This document shows, in pieces, positions 7,307 to 15,049 of a stretch of DNA of 32,547 nucleotides (position 1 is its first letter; every line of letters begins with the position of its first letter). The position numbers and the translations under genes are program-made. The stretch covers positions 1-32,547 of the forward strand of contig CADECM010000072.1 of the NCBI GenBank assembly GCA_902825845.1, written 5' to 3'. The notes under the pieces are model-generated. The model was not told the origin of the DNA. It worked only from the letters and a program-made list of their open reading frames with translations, and did no database searches. The stretch is from an uncultured beta proteobacterium (GTDB lineage Bacteria; Pseudomonadota; Gammaproteobacteria; Burkholderiales; SG8-41).

Positions 7307-8368
7307 TCAGGCGGTTACGGCCGCGCGATCGTGCGGGCCGCCCGGTGTTGCCGCATTGGGCAGGGCGTCCAGATAGGCCATGACCGCCTGCACCAATTCG
7401 TTGCATCCCGCGCCCGAAATCGCCGAAATCACGAATACCGGACCTTTCCAGCGCAAGCGCCGGACGACGCTCGTGGTGAGCTTTTCGCGCGTATCATCGT
7501 CCAGCAAATCGGCCTTGTTCAGCACCAGCCAGCGGGGCTTCCTGTAGAGCGCCTCGTCGTACTTGCGCAGTTCGGCAACGATGGCCCTGGCGTCGCGCAC
7601 AGGATCAGCGTCCGTCTCCAGCGGTGCCATGTCGATCAGGTGCAGCAGCAGTCGCGTGCGCGCCAGATGGCGCAGAAACTGGTGCCCCAATCCGGCGCCT
7701 TCTGCCGCGCCCTCGATCAGGCCGGGTATGTCGGCAATGACAAAACTGCGGTTCATGTTGGCGCGAACCACGCCGAGGTTGGGGTGCAGCGTGGTGAAGG
7801 GATAGTCCGCGACTTTGGGCTTGGCCGCCGATACCGCACGAATCAGGGTGGATTTTCCCGCGTTGGGCATGCCGAGCAGTCCCACATCCGCCAGCACCTT
7901 CAGTTCCAGCTTGAGCATGCGGCTTTCGCCCGGGTCGCCGCGCGTGAACTGGCGCGGCGTGCGGTTGGTGCTGGATTTGAAATGCAGGTTGCCGATGCCG
8001 CCTTTGCCGCCGCGCGCGATGAGCGCGCGTTGCTGATGGCGGGCCAGGTCTGCGATCTGCTCGCCGCTTTCTGCGTCGGTGATCACGGTACCCACGGGCA
8101 TGCGCAATTCGATGTCGTCGGCGCCCCGTCCGTAACAATCGGCACCGCGGCCCTTTTCGCCGTTCTTCGCGCGGTGAATGCGCGCATAGCGATAATCTAT
8201 AAGCGTGTTGATGTTGCTGTCGGCTATGGCGTAAATGCTGCCCCCGCGTCCACCGTCACCGCCGTCGGGACCACCGAAGGGTATGAATTTTTCACGCCGG
8301 AAGCTGGCGACACCATCGCCGCCCTTGCCCGCGTGCACCTCTATGGTGGATTCATCGATGAATTTCAT
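7307..8368 (-). CDS. obgE: Obg family GTPase involved in ribosome assembly and cell-cycle control
   Basis: This is an essential GTPase that binds the 50S subunit. The N-terminal glycine-rich Obg fold is clear (VHAGKGGDGVASFRREK, GGPDGGDGGRGG). The G domain has GMPNAGKST (P-loop), DIPGLIEGA (G3) and NKAD (G4), with SAISG at G5. Length is 353 residues; the acidic C-terminal tail of some homologues is very short here. The start is ATG 8368, giving MKFIDEST, as in the family. It follows rpmA after a 90-base gap that contains a strong terminator, so it depends on read-through or on a weak promoter that I could not identify. Confidence 0.96.
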   Translation of the reverse strand: MKFIDESTIEVHAGKGGDGVASFRREKFIPFGGPDGGDGGRGGSIYAIADSNINTLIDYRYARIHRAKNGEKGRGADCYGRGADDIELRMPVGTVITDAESGEQIADLARHQQRALIARGGKGGIGNLHFKSSTNRTPRQFTRGDPGESRMLKLELKVLADVGLLGMPNAGKSTLIRAVSAAKPKVADYPFTTLHPNLGVVRANMNRSFVIADIPGLIEGAAEGAGLGHQFLRHLARTRLLLHLIDMAPLETDADPVRDARAIVAELRKYDEALYRKPRWLVLNKADLLDDDTREKLTTSVVRRLRWKGPVFVISAISGAGCNELVQAVMAYLDALPNAATPGGPHDRAAVTA

Positions 8369-8404
8369 GGTGTTAGCATACGTCAGTCGCTGTGTCAGCG
8401 GGGC

Positions 8405-8437
8405 CAAAAACAAAAAGCCCTGTCGGCGACAGGGCTT
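8405..8437 (-). terminator. Rho-independent terminator between rpmA and obgE
   Basis: On the minus strand a perfect 10-base stem, AAGCCCTGTC with GACAGGGCTT (plus-strand 8428-8437 and 8415-8424), has a 3-base loop. It is followed by two runs of five T separated by one G. It lies 21 bases after the rpmA stop and 36 bases before the obgE start, so it probably lowers obgE-proB relative to the two ribosomal genes. Confidence 0.85.
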
Positions 8438-8458
8438 GTAGCCGGCGTTGGTGCCGGA

Positions 8459-8716
8459 TCAGGCCGGCAGCACGCGTACAAACGTGTGGTTTTGCGGGCC
8501 TTTTCTGGTGAAGTCGACACGTCCGGTCACCTTCGCGAAAAGCGTGTGATCGCGCCCCATGCCGACATTGTCGCCGGCGTGCATGCGCGTGCCGCGCTGC
8601 CTGACGATGATGCTGCCCGCAGGGATCAGTTCACCGCCGAAGGCTTTGACACCCAGTCGTTTGGATTCCGAGTCGCGGCCGTTGCGTGAGCTGCCGCCTG
8701 CCTTCTTATGTGCCAT
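8459..8716 (-). CDS. rpmA: 50S ribosomal protein L27
   Basis: L27 reaches the peptidyl-transferase centre of the 50S subunit with its N-terminal tail. The 85-residue sequence begins MAHKKAGGSSRNGRDSESK and contains GVKAFGGE and GDNVGMGRDHTLFA, all hallmark blocks. It starts directly at the AHKK form, without the N-terminal extension cleaved in Firmicutes. It lies 26 bases after rplU in the same operon and is followed by a strong terminator. Confidence 0.98.
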   Translation of the reverse strand: MAHKKAGGSSRNGRDSESKRLGVKAFGGELIPAGSIIVRQRGTRMHAGDNVGMGRDHTLFAKVTGRVDFTRKGPQNHTFVRVLPA

Positions 8717-8742
8717 GGTGCAATTCCTTATGCGTGCAGGGG

Positions 8743-9054
8743 TTAACCGTTGATGCCGGTAATTTCCAGCTCGGTGTAGTTCTGGCGATGCCCCTGCTGT
8801 TTACGATAGTGTTTGCGGCGGCGCATTTTGAAAATATGCACCTTGTCACCGCGCCCGTGCGCCACCACTTTGGCGGTTACTGTCGCACCGGCCAGCAGCG
8901 GCTTGCCCAGTCTGACCGATTCACCTTCTCCAACCGCCAATACCTGATCCAGAACCACCTCGGCACCGACGTCCGCAAGTAATTGTTCTACCAGGACTTT
9001 TTGACCACTGCTAACCCGGTACTGTTTGCCGCCTGTTTTTACGACCGCGTACAT
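8743..9054 (-). CDS. rplU: 50S ribosomal protein L21
   Basis: L21 binds 23S rRNA in the 50S subunit. The 103-residue sequence begins MYAVVKTGGKQYRVSSGQKV and contains the basic block KMRRRKHYRKQQGHRQ, both diagnostic. It is the first gene of the rplU-rpmA-obgE-proB operon and has a near-consensus promoter 72 bases upstream. It is divergent from ispB, the common arrangement in beta- and gammaproteobacteria. Confidence 0.98.
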   Translation of the reverse strand: MYAVVKTGGKQYRVSSGQKVLVEQLLADVGAEVVLDQVLAVGEGESVRLGKPLLAGATVTAKVVAHGRGDKVHIFKMRRRKHYRKQQGHRQNYTELEITGING

Positions 9055-9125
9055 GTGTAACCCCGTTCTGGGCAGGCCGGATACACGAACATTCGCGCCG
9101 ATGCCTGCAACCCGGAAAACCCCGC

Positions 9126-9154
9126 ATTCTACGAAAAATGCGAGGCGGTGTCAA
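9126..9154 (-). promoter_or_regulatory. Sigma70-type promoter of rplU-rpmA-obgE-proB
   Basis: On the minus strand: TTGACA (plus 9149-9154), a 17-base spacer, TAGAAT (plus 9126-9131). A perfect -35 box, a five-of-six -10 box and ideal spacing fit a ribosomal protein operon. The leader to the rplU ATG is about 65 bases. Confidence 0.85.
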
Positions 9155-9295
9155 AAGTGCGTGCCGCAAGGCGAATATCGACACTCGCTTGAATTGTGTC
9201 TGATTTTTGACAGCCTGGCGCCTGTTGTAGCAAGACGGGACGGGACAAGGTCACGGCGGGATACGGTATCATGTGCAGTTTTCGCGGTGCAAATT

Positions 9296-10264
9296 GTGTC
9301 CATTGAAGTCATCCGCGAGTTTATTGCCGCGGATATGCAGGCGGTAGACTGCGTCATCCGCTCCAGGCTGCATTCGGGCGTGGCGCTTATCGAGCAGGTT
9401 GCCGAGCACATCATCGCCGGCGGCGGCAAGCGGCTACGGCCTGCGCTGGTGGTGCTGTCGGCCGGCGCTCACGGCTATCGCGGCACGGCGCATCATCAAC
9501 TGGCGGCGGTAGTCGAATTTATTCATACCGCGACATTGCTGCATGACGACGTTGTCGACGAATCGGCAATGCGCCGCGGGCAACCCACTGCCAACTCGCT
9601 TTTTGGCAATGCAGCGAGCGTGCTGGTGGGTGACTTCGTGTACTCGCGCGCCTTTCAGATGATGGTTGAAGCCGGCAGCATGCGCATCCTTGAAGTGTTG
9701 GCCGAGGCGACCAACATAATTGCGGAAGGCGAGGTGCTGCAACTCATGAATTGCCGCAATCCCGACATCGAAGAAGCGGCATATTTGCAGGTGATACGGT
9801 GCAAAACCGCGAAACTGTTCGAGGCGGCGACGCGTATCGGCGCACTGTTGGCGGGCGCCGACGCGACGGCGGAAGCGGCCATGGCGCGTTACGGTGCGCA
9901 TCTCGGCACCGCGTTTCAGTTGATTGACGACGTGCTGGATTACAGCGGCGACCACGCCGTCATCGGCAAGAATGTCGGCGACGATCTTGCCGAGGGCAAG
10001 CCGACGTTGCCCCTGATCCACGCGATGCGCCGAGGCACGCCGGCGCAGGTGGCGGCCGTGCGCCGGGCAATCGAGGCGGGCGGAATCGATGAGTTGCCGA
10101 CCGTATTGCAGGCGATTCGGGAGACCGGCGCACTGGACTATGCGCGGCAATGCGCGTGTGCCGAGGCAGGTCTTGCCGCTGAGGCACTGCACGGGCTTGC
10201 GCCCAGCCCGCAACGGGATTTTCTGATACAATTAACCGACTTTGCAGTATCGCGAACGTATTGA
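9296..10264 (+). CDS. ispB: Octaprenyl (polyprenyl) diphosphate synthase
   Basis: This is a trans-long-chain prenyltransferase making the ubiquinone side chain from FPP and IPP. The first aspartate-rich motif is DDVVD at residues 84-88, the second is DDVLD at 211-215, and GGGKRLRPAL at 42-51 binds IPP. Length is 322 residues with start GTG 9296 (MSIEVIREFIAADM), which matches the N-terminus of betaproteobacterial IspB. The longer frame reaching back to 9026 is antisense to the rplU leader and is not part of the gene. Chain length (C40 or other) cannot be read from the sequence. It is followed by a terminator and then by tRNA-Pro. Confidence 0.93.
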   Translation: MSIEVIREFIAADMQAVDCVIRSRLHSGVALIEQVAEHIIAGGGKRLRPALVVLSAGAHGYRGTAHHQLAAVVEFIHTATLLHDDVVDESAMRRGQPTANSLFGNAASVLVGDFVYSRAFQMMVEAGSMRILEVLAEATNIIAEGEVLQLMNCRNPDIEEAAYLQVIRCKTAKLFEAATRIGALLAGADATAEAAMARYGAHLGTAFQLIDDVLDYSGDHAVIGKNVGDDLAEGKPTLPLIHAMRRGTPAQVAAVRRAIEAGGIDELPTVLQAIRETGALDYARQCACAEAGLAAEALHGLAPSPQRDFLIQLTDFAVSRTY

Positions 10265-10326
10265 TTGGCCCGGGTAATGCAGTGCGTTTGCGGTGGCAGG
10301 CGGTGTCAAATGAAAGACGAGATCAG

Positions 10327-10350
10327 CGCGGCGCGGCCGCGTGTTTTTTT
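10327..10350 (+). terminator. Rho-independent terminator after ispB
   Basis: Stem CGCGGC (10327-10332) and GCCGCG (10336-10341) with a GCG loop, then TG and a run of seven T (10344-10350). It ends ispB transcription 63 bases after the stop codon and isolates it from the tRNA gene. Confidence 0.65.
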
Positions 10351-10406
10351 CTGTGGCTCCCGGACACTGCCCGCGGCGATGTGGTTGTACGTGATGCGTT
10401 TCAAAT

Positions 10407-10483
10407 CGGGGTGTAGCTCAGCCTGGTAGAGTACTGCGTTCGGGACGCAGGAGTCGGAGGTTCGAACCCTCTCACCCCGACCA
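10407..10483 (+). tRNA. tRNA-Pro (anticodon CGG)
   Basis: This is a 77-base gene ending in an encoded CCA. The acceptor arm pairs CGGGGTG with CACCCCG. The anticodon stem CTGCG/CGCAG closes the loop TTCGGGA, so the anticodon is CGG and reads CCG. The T-arm has GGTTCGAAC. All arms fold without mismatches that matter. Confidence 0.97.
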
Positions 10484-10633
10484 ATTGCTGGCGCGCGGAA
10501 TTGCCATGGAAGCCGCGCAACTGATGGTGCCGGAGCACCCGCGGCGTCCTGCGCCCACACCGGCAAGCGCGAACTCGACGGCGGCCGCGGAATGCGGCAG
10601 ACTCGCCTGATATTCTTAGATCGGCAGCGCCTT

Positions 10634-10861
10634 ATGGGCAAGTACCTATTGTTGATCGCGGGCGTGTTGCTGGTGTATTGGTTCGTGCGATCCAGGGCGC
10701 GTCGCGGCGCCCAGGGCCGGCCTCATGATGAGGCTGCTGCGGAGAAAATGGTCCGGTGCGCCGATTGCGGTATTTATCTGCCGCGCGGTGAGAGCCTGTT
10801 GCAGAGTGGCCGCTTCTACTGTTGCGCCGAGCACCGACAGCGCCATGATCCCGACCGCTGA
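10634..10861 (+). CDS. Small membrane-anchored Cys-rich protein, PP0621 family
   Basis: The product is 75 residues. It starts MGKYLLLIAGVLLVYWFV, a single N-terminal membrane segment, then a basic linker, then a small metal-binding-like knuckle: CADC, then YCCAEH with a final His. The spacing resembles a treble-clef or MYND-type zinc site. I recognise it as the PP0621-type protein commonly encoded before the PilS-type sensor kinase; its function is unknown. The start chosen is ATG 10634; an upstream in-frame ATG at 10592 would put 14 polar residues before the membrane segment. The stop is 6 bases before pilS, so the genes are probably cotranscribed. Confidence 0.8.
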   Translation: MGKYLLLIAGVLLVYWFVRSRARRGAQGRPHDEAAAEKMVRCADCGIYLPRGESLLQSGRFYCCAEHRQRHDPDR

Positions 10862-10867
10862 CAGCCA

Positions 10868-12502
10868 ATGAAGGTGCTTGAGGAGCGGCGTTCGCGCCGC
10901 ACCACGGATACCGGCGCCACGGTTGCGGCGGGCTATCCCGACTCGTTCTGGCGTTCACTGCTGTATTTCAATATCTACCGGTTGCTGACAGCGCTGGTGT
11001 TGCTCGGCGGCGTGCTGTACGGGGACAGCGCGTTTCAGTTGGGCACCCATGACCGCGAGCTGTTCATCGAGGTGGCTGTACTGTACCTGCTGTTTGGCAT
11101 GGCGTGCATCGCGGCGCTGCGCACCCGTTGGCGCTTCAATGTGCAAATCGCCGTGCAGGTAGTATTGGATATCGTGTTTCTGACCGTGTTGATCTACGCG
11201 AGCCGTGGCGTGAGCAGCGGATTGGGGCTGTTACTGTTGACCACGCTGGCGGGCGCAGGTCTGATCAGCCGCGGGCGCCTGGCACTGTTTTTTGCGGCGC
11301 TGGCCAGTATTGCCGTGCTGCTGGAGCATGGCTACGAGGTGCTGACCCTGCAGGAGAGCGTCTCCCAGTTCATTCAGGTTGGATTTCTCGCCATCGGTTA
11401 TTTTGCGACGGCGCTGGTGGCGCAAACACTGGCCCAACTGACGCGGCAAAACGAAGAAATCGCGGCGCAGCGCGCGAGCGACGTCGCCAATCTGTCGGAA
11501 GTGAACCGGTTGGTGATTCAGGACATGCCGGATGGCGTGCTGGTGGTCGACGGCGACGGTGTGGTGCGGCAGGTCAATACCCAGGCCGAAGTTTTTTTGG
11601 GCGCGCTCGGCGCACGCAACGGGAGCGACAATTTGCCGTTGGCAGAGTATGCCCCCACGCTGGCGGCGCGCCTGGCCAGCTGGCGAGAGGGAACATCGGA
11701 TGCCTATGCGCATGCGGGCCATTCCGCGTCCATGGACGACCGCTACGGATTGCGCTTTGTGCCGGTCGGACCGCAGCCTGGCGCCGACACGGTGATATTT
11801 CTCGAGGATCTGACACGCGTGCGCGAGCAGGCGCAGCAGATGAAACTCGCGGCGATTGGCCGCCTCACGGCGAATATTGCGCATGAAATCCGCAATCCGC
11901 TGGGCTCGATCAGCCATGCCGCGCAGTTGTTGAACGAAGAACCCGAGACCTCGCCGGGCACGCGCCGCCTCCTGCGCATTATTTATGACAACACGCAGCG
12001 CTTGAACCGCATGGTAAACGATGTGCTGGGTCTGAATCGGGGTCAGTCGGCCTTGCTGGAAACCATAGGGGTTGAGGCGTTCGTGCGCCAGTTTGTGGCG
12101 GAATTCACGGAGACGGAACAAGCCGAATCGCGAATCTTCGTGGTGCGCGCCGACGGCAATCTGCAGATGCAGTTCGACCGCACGCATCTGAACCAGGTGC
12201 TGTGGAATCTGTGCCGCAACGCCTTGCGCCATTGCCGCGGGCGTGCCGGCAGCGTGCAAATTCTGGCGCAGCGGGTGCGTGGCCGCCGTGCGGTAAAATT
12301 GGATGTCATTGACGACGGTCCGGGCGTGCCGCCGTCCGTGCGCGGTGGCCTGTTCGAACCGTTTGTTACCAGCGCGCCGGGCGGCACCGGCCTGGGTTTG
12401 TATATCGCGCGTGAATTATGCGCGGCCAATGGCGCCGAGCTGGAATATGTCGAAAGCACTATCGGTGCGCAGTTTACATTGACTTGCAGGGCGGTTACAT
12501 GA
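10868..12502 (+). CDS. pilS: Sensor histidine kinase PilS
   Basis: This is the membrane sensor kinase of the PilSR system, which controls type IV pilin transcription with sigma54. The N-terminal 190 residues hold about six hydrophobic segments (for example ALVLLGGVLYG, LLLLTTLAGAGLI, FFAALASIAVLL). A PAS-like domain follows around 218-310 (DMPDGVLVVDGDGVVRQVN). The HisKA box IAHEIRNPLGSISHAAQLL carries phospho-acceptor H339. The ATPase domain has an N box (NLCRNALRH), DDGPGVP and GGTGLGLYIAREL. Length is 544 residues. Its TGA overlaps the pilR ATG. No pilin gene is in the window, so targets must lie elsewhere. Confidence 0.9.
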   Translation: MKVLEERRSRRTTDTGATVAAGYPDSFWRSLLYFNIYRLLTALVLLGGVLYGDSAFQLGTHDRELFIEVAVLYLLFGMACIAALRTRWRFNVQIAVQVVLDIVFLTVLIYASRGVSSGLGLLLLTTLAGAGLISRGRLALFFAALASIAVLLEHGYEVLTLQESVSQFIQVGFLAIGYFATALVAQTLAQLTRQNEEIAAQRASDVANLSEVNRLVIQDMPDGVLVVDGDGVVRQVNTQAEVFLGALGARNGSDNLPLAEYAPTLAARLASWREGTSDAYAHAGHSASMDDRYGLRFVPVGPQPGADTVIFLEDLTRVREQAQQMKLAAIGRLTANIAHEIRNPLGSISHAAQLLNEEPETSPGTRRLLRIIYDNTQRLNRMVNDVLGLNRGQSALLETIGVEAFVRQFVAEFTETEQAESRIFVVRADGNLQMQFDRTHLNQVLWNLCRNALRHCRGRAGSVQILAQRVRGRRAVKLDVIDDGPGVPPSVRGGLFEPFVTSAPGGTGLGLYIARELCAANGAELEYVESTIGAQFTLTCRAVT

Positions 12503-13893
12503 ACGCAAAGAGCCATGTGCTGGTCGTGGATGACGAGGCGGATATACGCGAATTGCTGGCGATGACGCTGTCGCGCATGGGTATTGAATCCCACGGCGCG
12601 GCCACGCAGTCGGAAGCGCTGGCGCTGCTCGCGGCCAACCGCTATGACTTGTGTCTGACCGATATGCGTCTGCCCGACGGTGATGGGCTCACCGTGCTGG
12701 ATTATGTTGCGCGGAACCAGCCGCAAACCCCGGTGGCGGTGATTACGGCGCATGGCAGCACGGAGAACGCGGTGGCCGCGCTCAAGGCCGGGGCGTTTGA
12801 CTACCTGGCCAAACCTGTCTCGCTGGAGCAGTTGCGCGCGCTGATTCGTTCGGCCTTGAACCTGCCGCCTGTAGTTCGCAACGGCCAGCCGCGCGAGGCG
12901 GATGGCGAAACCCAGCCGGGCGTAAACGATGGTCCCGTGCTGTTGGGCAATGCGCCGTTGATGCGGCAGGCGCGCCTGATGATCGACAAGCTCGCGCGCA
13001 GCCAGGCGCCGGTGCATGTTACCGGCGAATCCGGCAGCGGCAAGGAACTGGCGGCGCGGCTGATACACGACAAGGGCTCGCGGCAGTCGGCGCCTTTTGT
13101 ACCTGTCAACTGCGGGGCGATTCCGGAAAATTTGATGGAGTCCGAGTTCTTCGGCTACAAGAAGGGCGCGTTTACCGGGGCGGCGGCGGATCGGGACGGA
13201 TTCTTTCAGGCAGCCACGACGGGCACGCTGTTTCTGGATGAGGTTGCGGATTTGCCCTTGGCCATGCAGGTGAAGCTGTTGCGCGCCATTCAGGAGAAAA
13301 AGGTACGCAAGGTCGGCTCCCCCGCCGAGGAAAATGTCGATGTACGCATCATCAGCGCGACCCACCGCAATCTGGCTGATGAAGTGAAAAAAGGCGGGTT
13401 CCGGCAGGACCTGTATTACCGGCTCAACGTCATCGAGTTGCGCATGCCGAGTTTGCGTGAAATGCGCGACGACGTGCCGATGCTGGTGGCCATGCTGCTT
13501 GCGCGTCTGTCGGGCGCCGCGCCGCCGCCGCGGCTGACGCAGGATGCGTTACAGGCGTTGCAGGCGTACGATTTTCCCGGCAATGTGCGCGAACTCGAAA
13601 ATGTTCTGGAACGCGCGCTGACGCTGGCCGGCGGCGCGGAGATTACCGCTGCCGATTTACAGCTCAATGGCGGCCAGACGGCGGACCCGGACGGGCCGGC
13701 GGACCTGGATCTGTCCGGATTGCCGCTGCCGGAGAAGCTTGAGAATATCGAGCGGCAGGCGATTTTGGAGGCGCTGGAAAAAGCGCGCTATAACCGCACT
13801 GCGGCGGCGAAGCTGCTGGGCGTCAGTTTCCGCGCGCTGCGCTATCGCATGGAGCGGCTGGGAATCAAAGATGAACTCGATGCCAAGAAATAG
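12499..13893 (+). CDS. pilR: Sigma54-dependent response regulator PilR
   Basis: An NtrC-class activator of 464 residues. The receiver domain has the acidic pair D11/D12, phospho-acceptor D55 (LTDMRLPDGDG) and K105. The AAA+ domain has Walker A GESGSGKE (176-183) and the sigma54-contacting GAFTGA loop (223-228), followed by TLFLDEVADL (Walker B). The C-terminal Fis-type helix-turn-helix reads NRTAAAKLLGVSFRALRYRM. The start ATG overlaps the pilS stop (ATGA), a sign of translational coupling. The PilR name rests on pairing with a six-helix PilS-type kinase and on the ampD neighbour; the domain set alone would fit any NtrC-type regulator. Confidence 0.9.
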   Translation: MNAKSHVLVVDDEADIRELLAMTLSRMGIESHGAATQSEALALLAANRYDLCLTDMRLPDGDGLTVLDYVARNQPQTPVAVITAHGSTENAVAALKAGAFDYLAKPVSLEQLRALIRSALNLPPVVRNGQPREADGETQPGVNDGPVLLGNAPLMRQARLMIDKLARSQAPVHVTGESGSGKELAARLIHDKGSRQSAPFVPVNCGAIPENLMESEFFGYKKGAFTGAAADRDGFFQAATTGTLFLDEVADLPLAMQVKLLRAIQEKKVRKVGSPAEENVDVRIISATHRNLADEVKKGGFRQDLYYRLNVIELRMPSLREMRDDVPMLVAMLLARLSGAAPPPRLTQDALQALQAYDFPGNVRELENVLERALTLAGGAEITAADLQLNGGQTADPDGPADLDLSGLPLPEKLENIERQAILEALEKARYNRTAAAKLLGVSFRALRYRMERLGIKDELDAKK

Positions 13894-13929
13894 CGGCGCG
13901 CCGGGCCATCGTGGCGGTCGATAGCTCCG

Positions 13930-14460
13930 GTGCGCATCAGCAGTGACGGATACGCTGAGGGCGCATGCTGGCTGCCGTCGCCCAATTGCGACGTGCGCCC
14001 CGCGGACGCGCGCATTGAACTGATCGTGCTGCATAACATCAGTCTGCCGCCGGGCGAATTTGGCGGTCCCGGAATCGTTGATTTGTTCCTGAATCGTCTG
14101 CAGCCTGACGCGCATCCCTATTACAGTGGCATTGCGCATCTGCGCGTGTCAGCGCATTTTCTGATACGGCGCGACGGCGCGCTGCTGCAATTCGTGTCAT
14201 GTCGGCAGCGTGCCTGGCATGCGGGGGTTTCGACGTGGCGCGGACGCGACCGCTGCAATGATTTCTCCGTCGGTATTGAATTGGAGGGTGCCGATACGAC
14301 GCCCTATGAAGACGCGCAATACGCGCGCCTGAAAGCGCTCGTTTTGGCGCTGCGCGGTGCTTATCCCATAGCGGGTATCACCGGACACGCCGACATCGCG
14401 CCAGGACGAAAAACCGATCCCGGTCCCTCGTTTGATTGGGATCAAGTAAATTTGCAATAA
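13930..14460 (+). CDS. ampD: 1,6-anhydro-N-acetylmuramyl-L-alanine amidase AmpD
   Basis: A cytoplasmic zinc amidase of peptidoglycan recycling. It removes the peptide from anhydro-muropeptides and so keeps AmpC-type beta-lactamase inducer low. Of 176 residues, H35 (VLHNISLPP), H153 and D163 are in the positions of the zinc ligands of enterobacterial AmpD (H34, H154, D164). E117 and K161 match its catalytic residues (E116, K162). GRKTDPGPSFDW is the hallmark C-terminal block. The start is GTG 13930, 36 bases after pilR. Confidence 0.95.
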   Translation: MRISSDGYAEGACWLPSPNCDVRPADARIELIVLHNISLPPGEFGGPGIVDLFLNRLQPDAHPYYSGIAHLRVSAHFLIRRDGALLQFVSCRQRAWHAGVSTWRGRDRCNDFSVGIELEGADTTPYEDAQYARLKALVLALRGAYPIAGITGHADIAPGRKTDPGPSFDWDQVNLQ

Positions 14461-14683
14461 AATCAAATAGTTATATATTTTTGGCGCACTTCGGTGCACA
14501 CAGTGGCAGGAATGTGAAAGTGGGCCGCTAAAGCGGTTGCACTTGGCACTGGAAATCCGTGCCTGCGCGCTGCGCGAGGGCAGTGCCACCCCGATGCCTG
14601 CTCAATTTTTACGCAATGAATCCGTCTGTTAGCGATGGTTCTTGTTGTTTTTCAAGAGCTTTTCAGAAAAGCGTAAAAATCTG

Positions 14684-14712
14684 TTGCTTAATCAAAATCA
14701 CGCCACTAGAAT
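14684..14712 (+). promoter_or_regulatory. Promoter of nrdAB
   Basis: TTGCTT (14684-14689), a 17-base spacer and TAGAAT (14707-14712). The -10 hexamer is inside the first NrdR-like box, which would explain repression. Transcription should begin near 14719. Confidence 0.6.
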
Positions 14713-14748
14713 TCGACAAAAGTCGGGTCTGAACCACTATATGTAGTA
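14702..14748. promoter_or_regulatory. Two phased NrdR-like boxes before nrdA
   Basis: The box at 14733-14748 (ACCACTATATGTAGTA) resembles the NrdR consensus, roughly ACACwATATATwGTGT. A weaker box at 14702-14717 shares CCACTA at the same offset. The two are exactly 31 bases apart, three helical turns, the spacing usual for NrdR box pairs. One covers the -10 region and the other lies just after the likely start point. NrdR itself is not encoded here. Confidence 0.6.
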
Positions 14749-15049
14749 GGTGGTAGTGGCAGGCACGGTGGCAGACTGCTCAGGGAAGTTCTGGCAATTG
14801 TCCGCGTTGGGTATGTTTTCGGGTCGTTGGGGTCCTGAGAATCCGTAGATATTTTGTGGTCTTTGCGGGTTTTGCAACCCTTATCCCACCAAAGCGAATA
14901 TTTGCGCCGGCAAATTCTTACGGCTGCGTTCCGTGCCAATCCTGCAAGTGCATTGTGAATTGACGTGACTTTGAGGCGCATAGTCCGCTAAGAACCAACG
15001 AGAAAATTCGCGTGGCAAATAAAAATCCATAATGAACAAGGGCTTAACA

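Larger units (their letters stand above)
14461..15049. other. Intergenic region ampD-nrdA with hairpins, promoter and NrdR-like boxes
   Basis: No protein-coding gene is seen in these 589 bases. Hairpins, from left: GCAC-TTCG-GTGC around 14486-14497; CCGCT/AGCGG around 14525-14536; a two-tier stem with outer arms TGGCACTG (14544-14551) and CAGTGCCA (14581-14588); a palindrome GCTTTTC/GAAAAGC (14658-14672) just before the nrdA -35 box. Downstream of the promoter a small hairpin GGGTT-TTGC-AACCC lies at 14867-14880. The nrdA leader would be about 330 bases long. Confidence 0.6.

Noticed and set aside
6411..8689. Long plus-strand open frames opposite proB and obgE
   Set aside because: They are exact shadows of well-identified minus-strand genes and have no family-like blocks or ribosome binding sites.
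14503..14960. Cobalamin riboswitch in front of nrdA
   Set aside because: Fragments such as GGCACTG and CAGGGAAG recall parts of that riboswitch, but the B12 box and the ordered set of motifs are missing, and the enzyme is class Ia with NrdR-like boxes.
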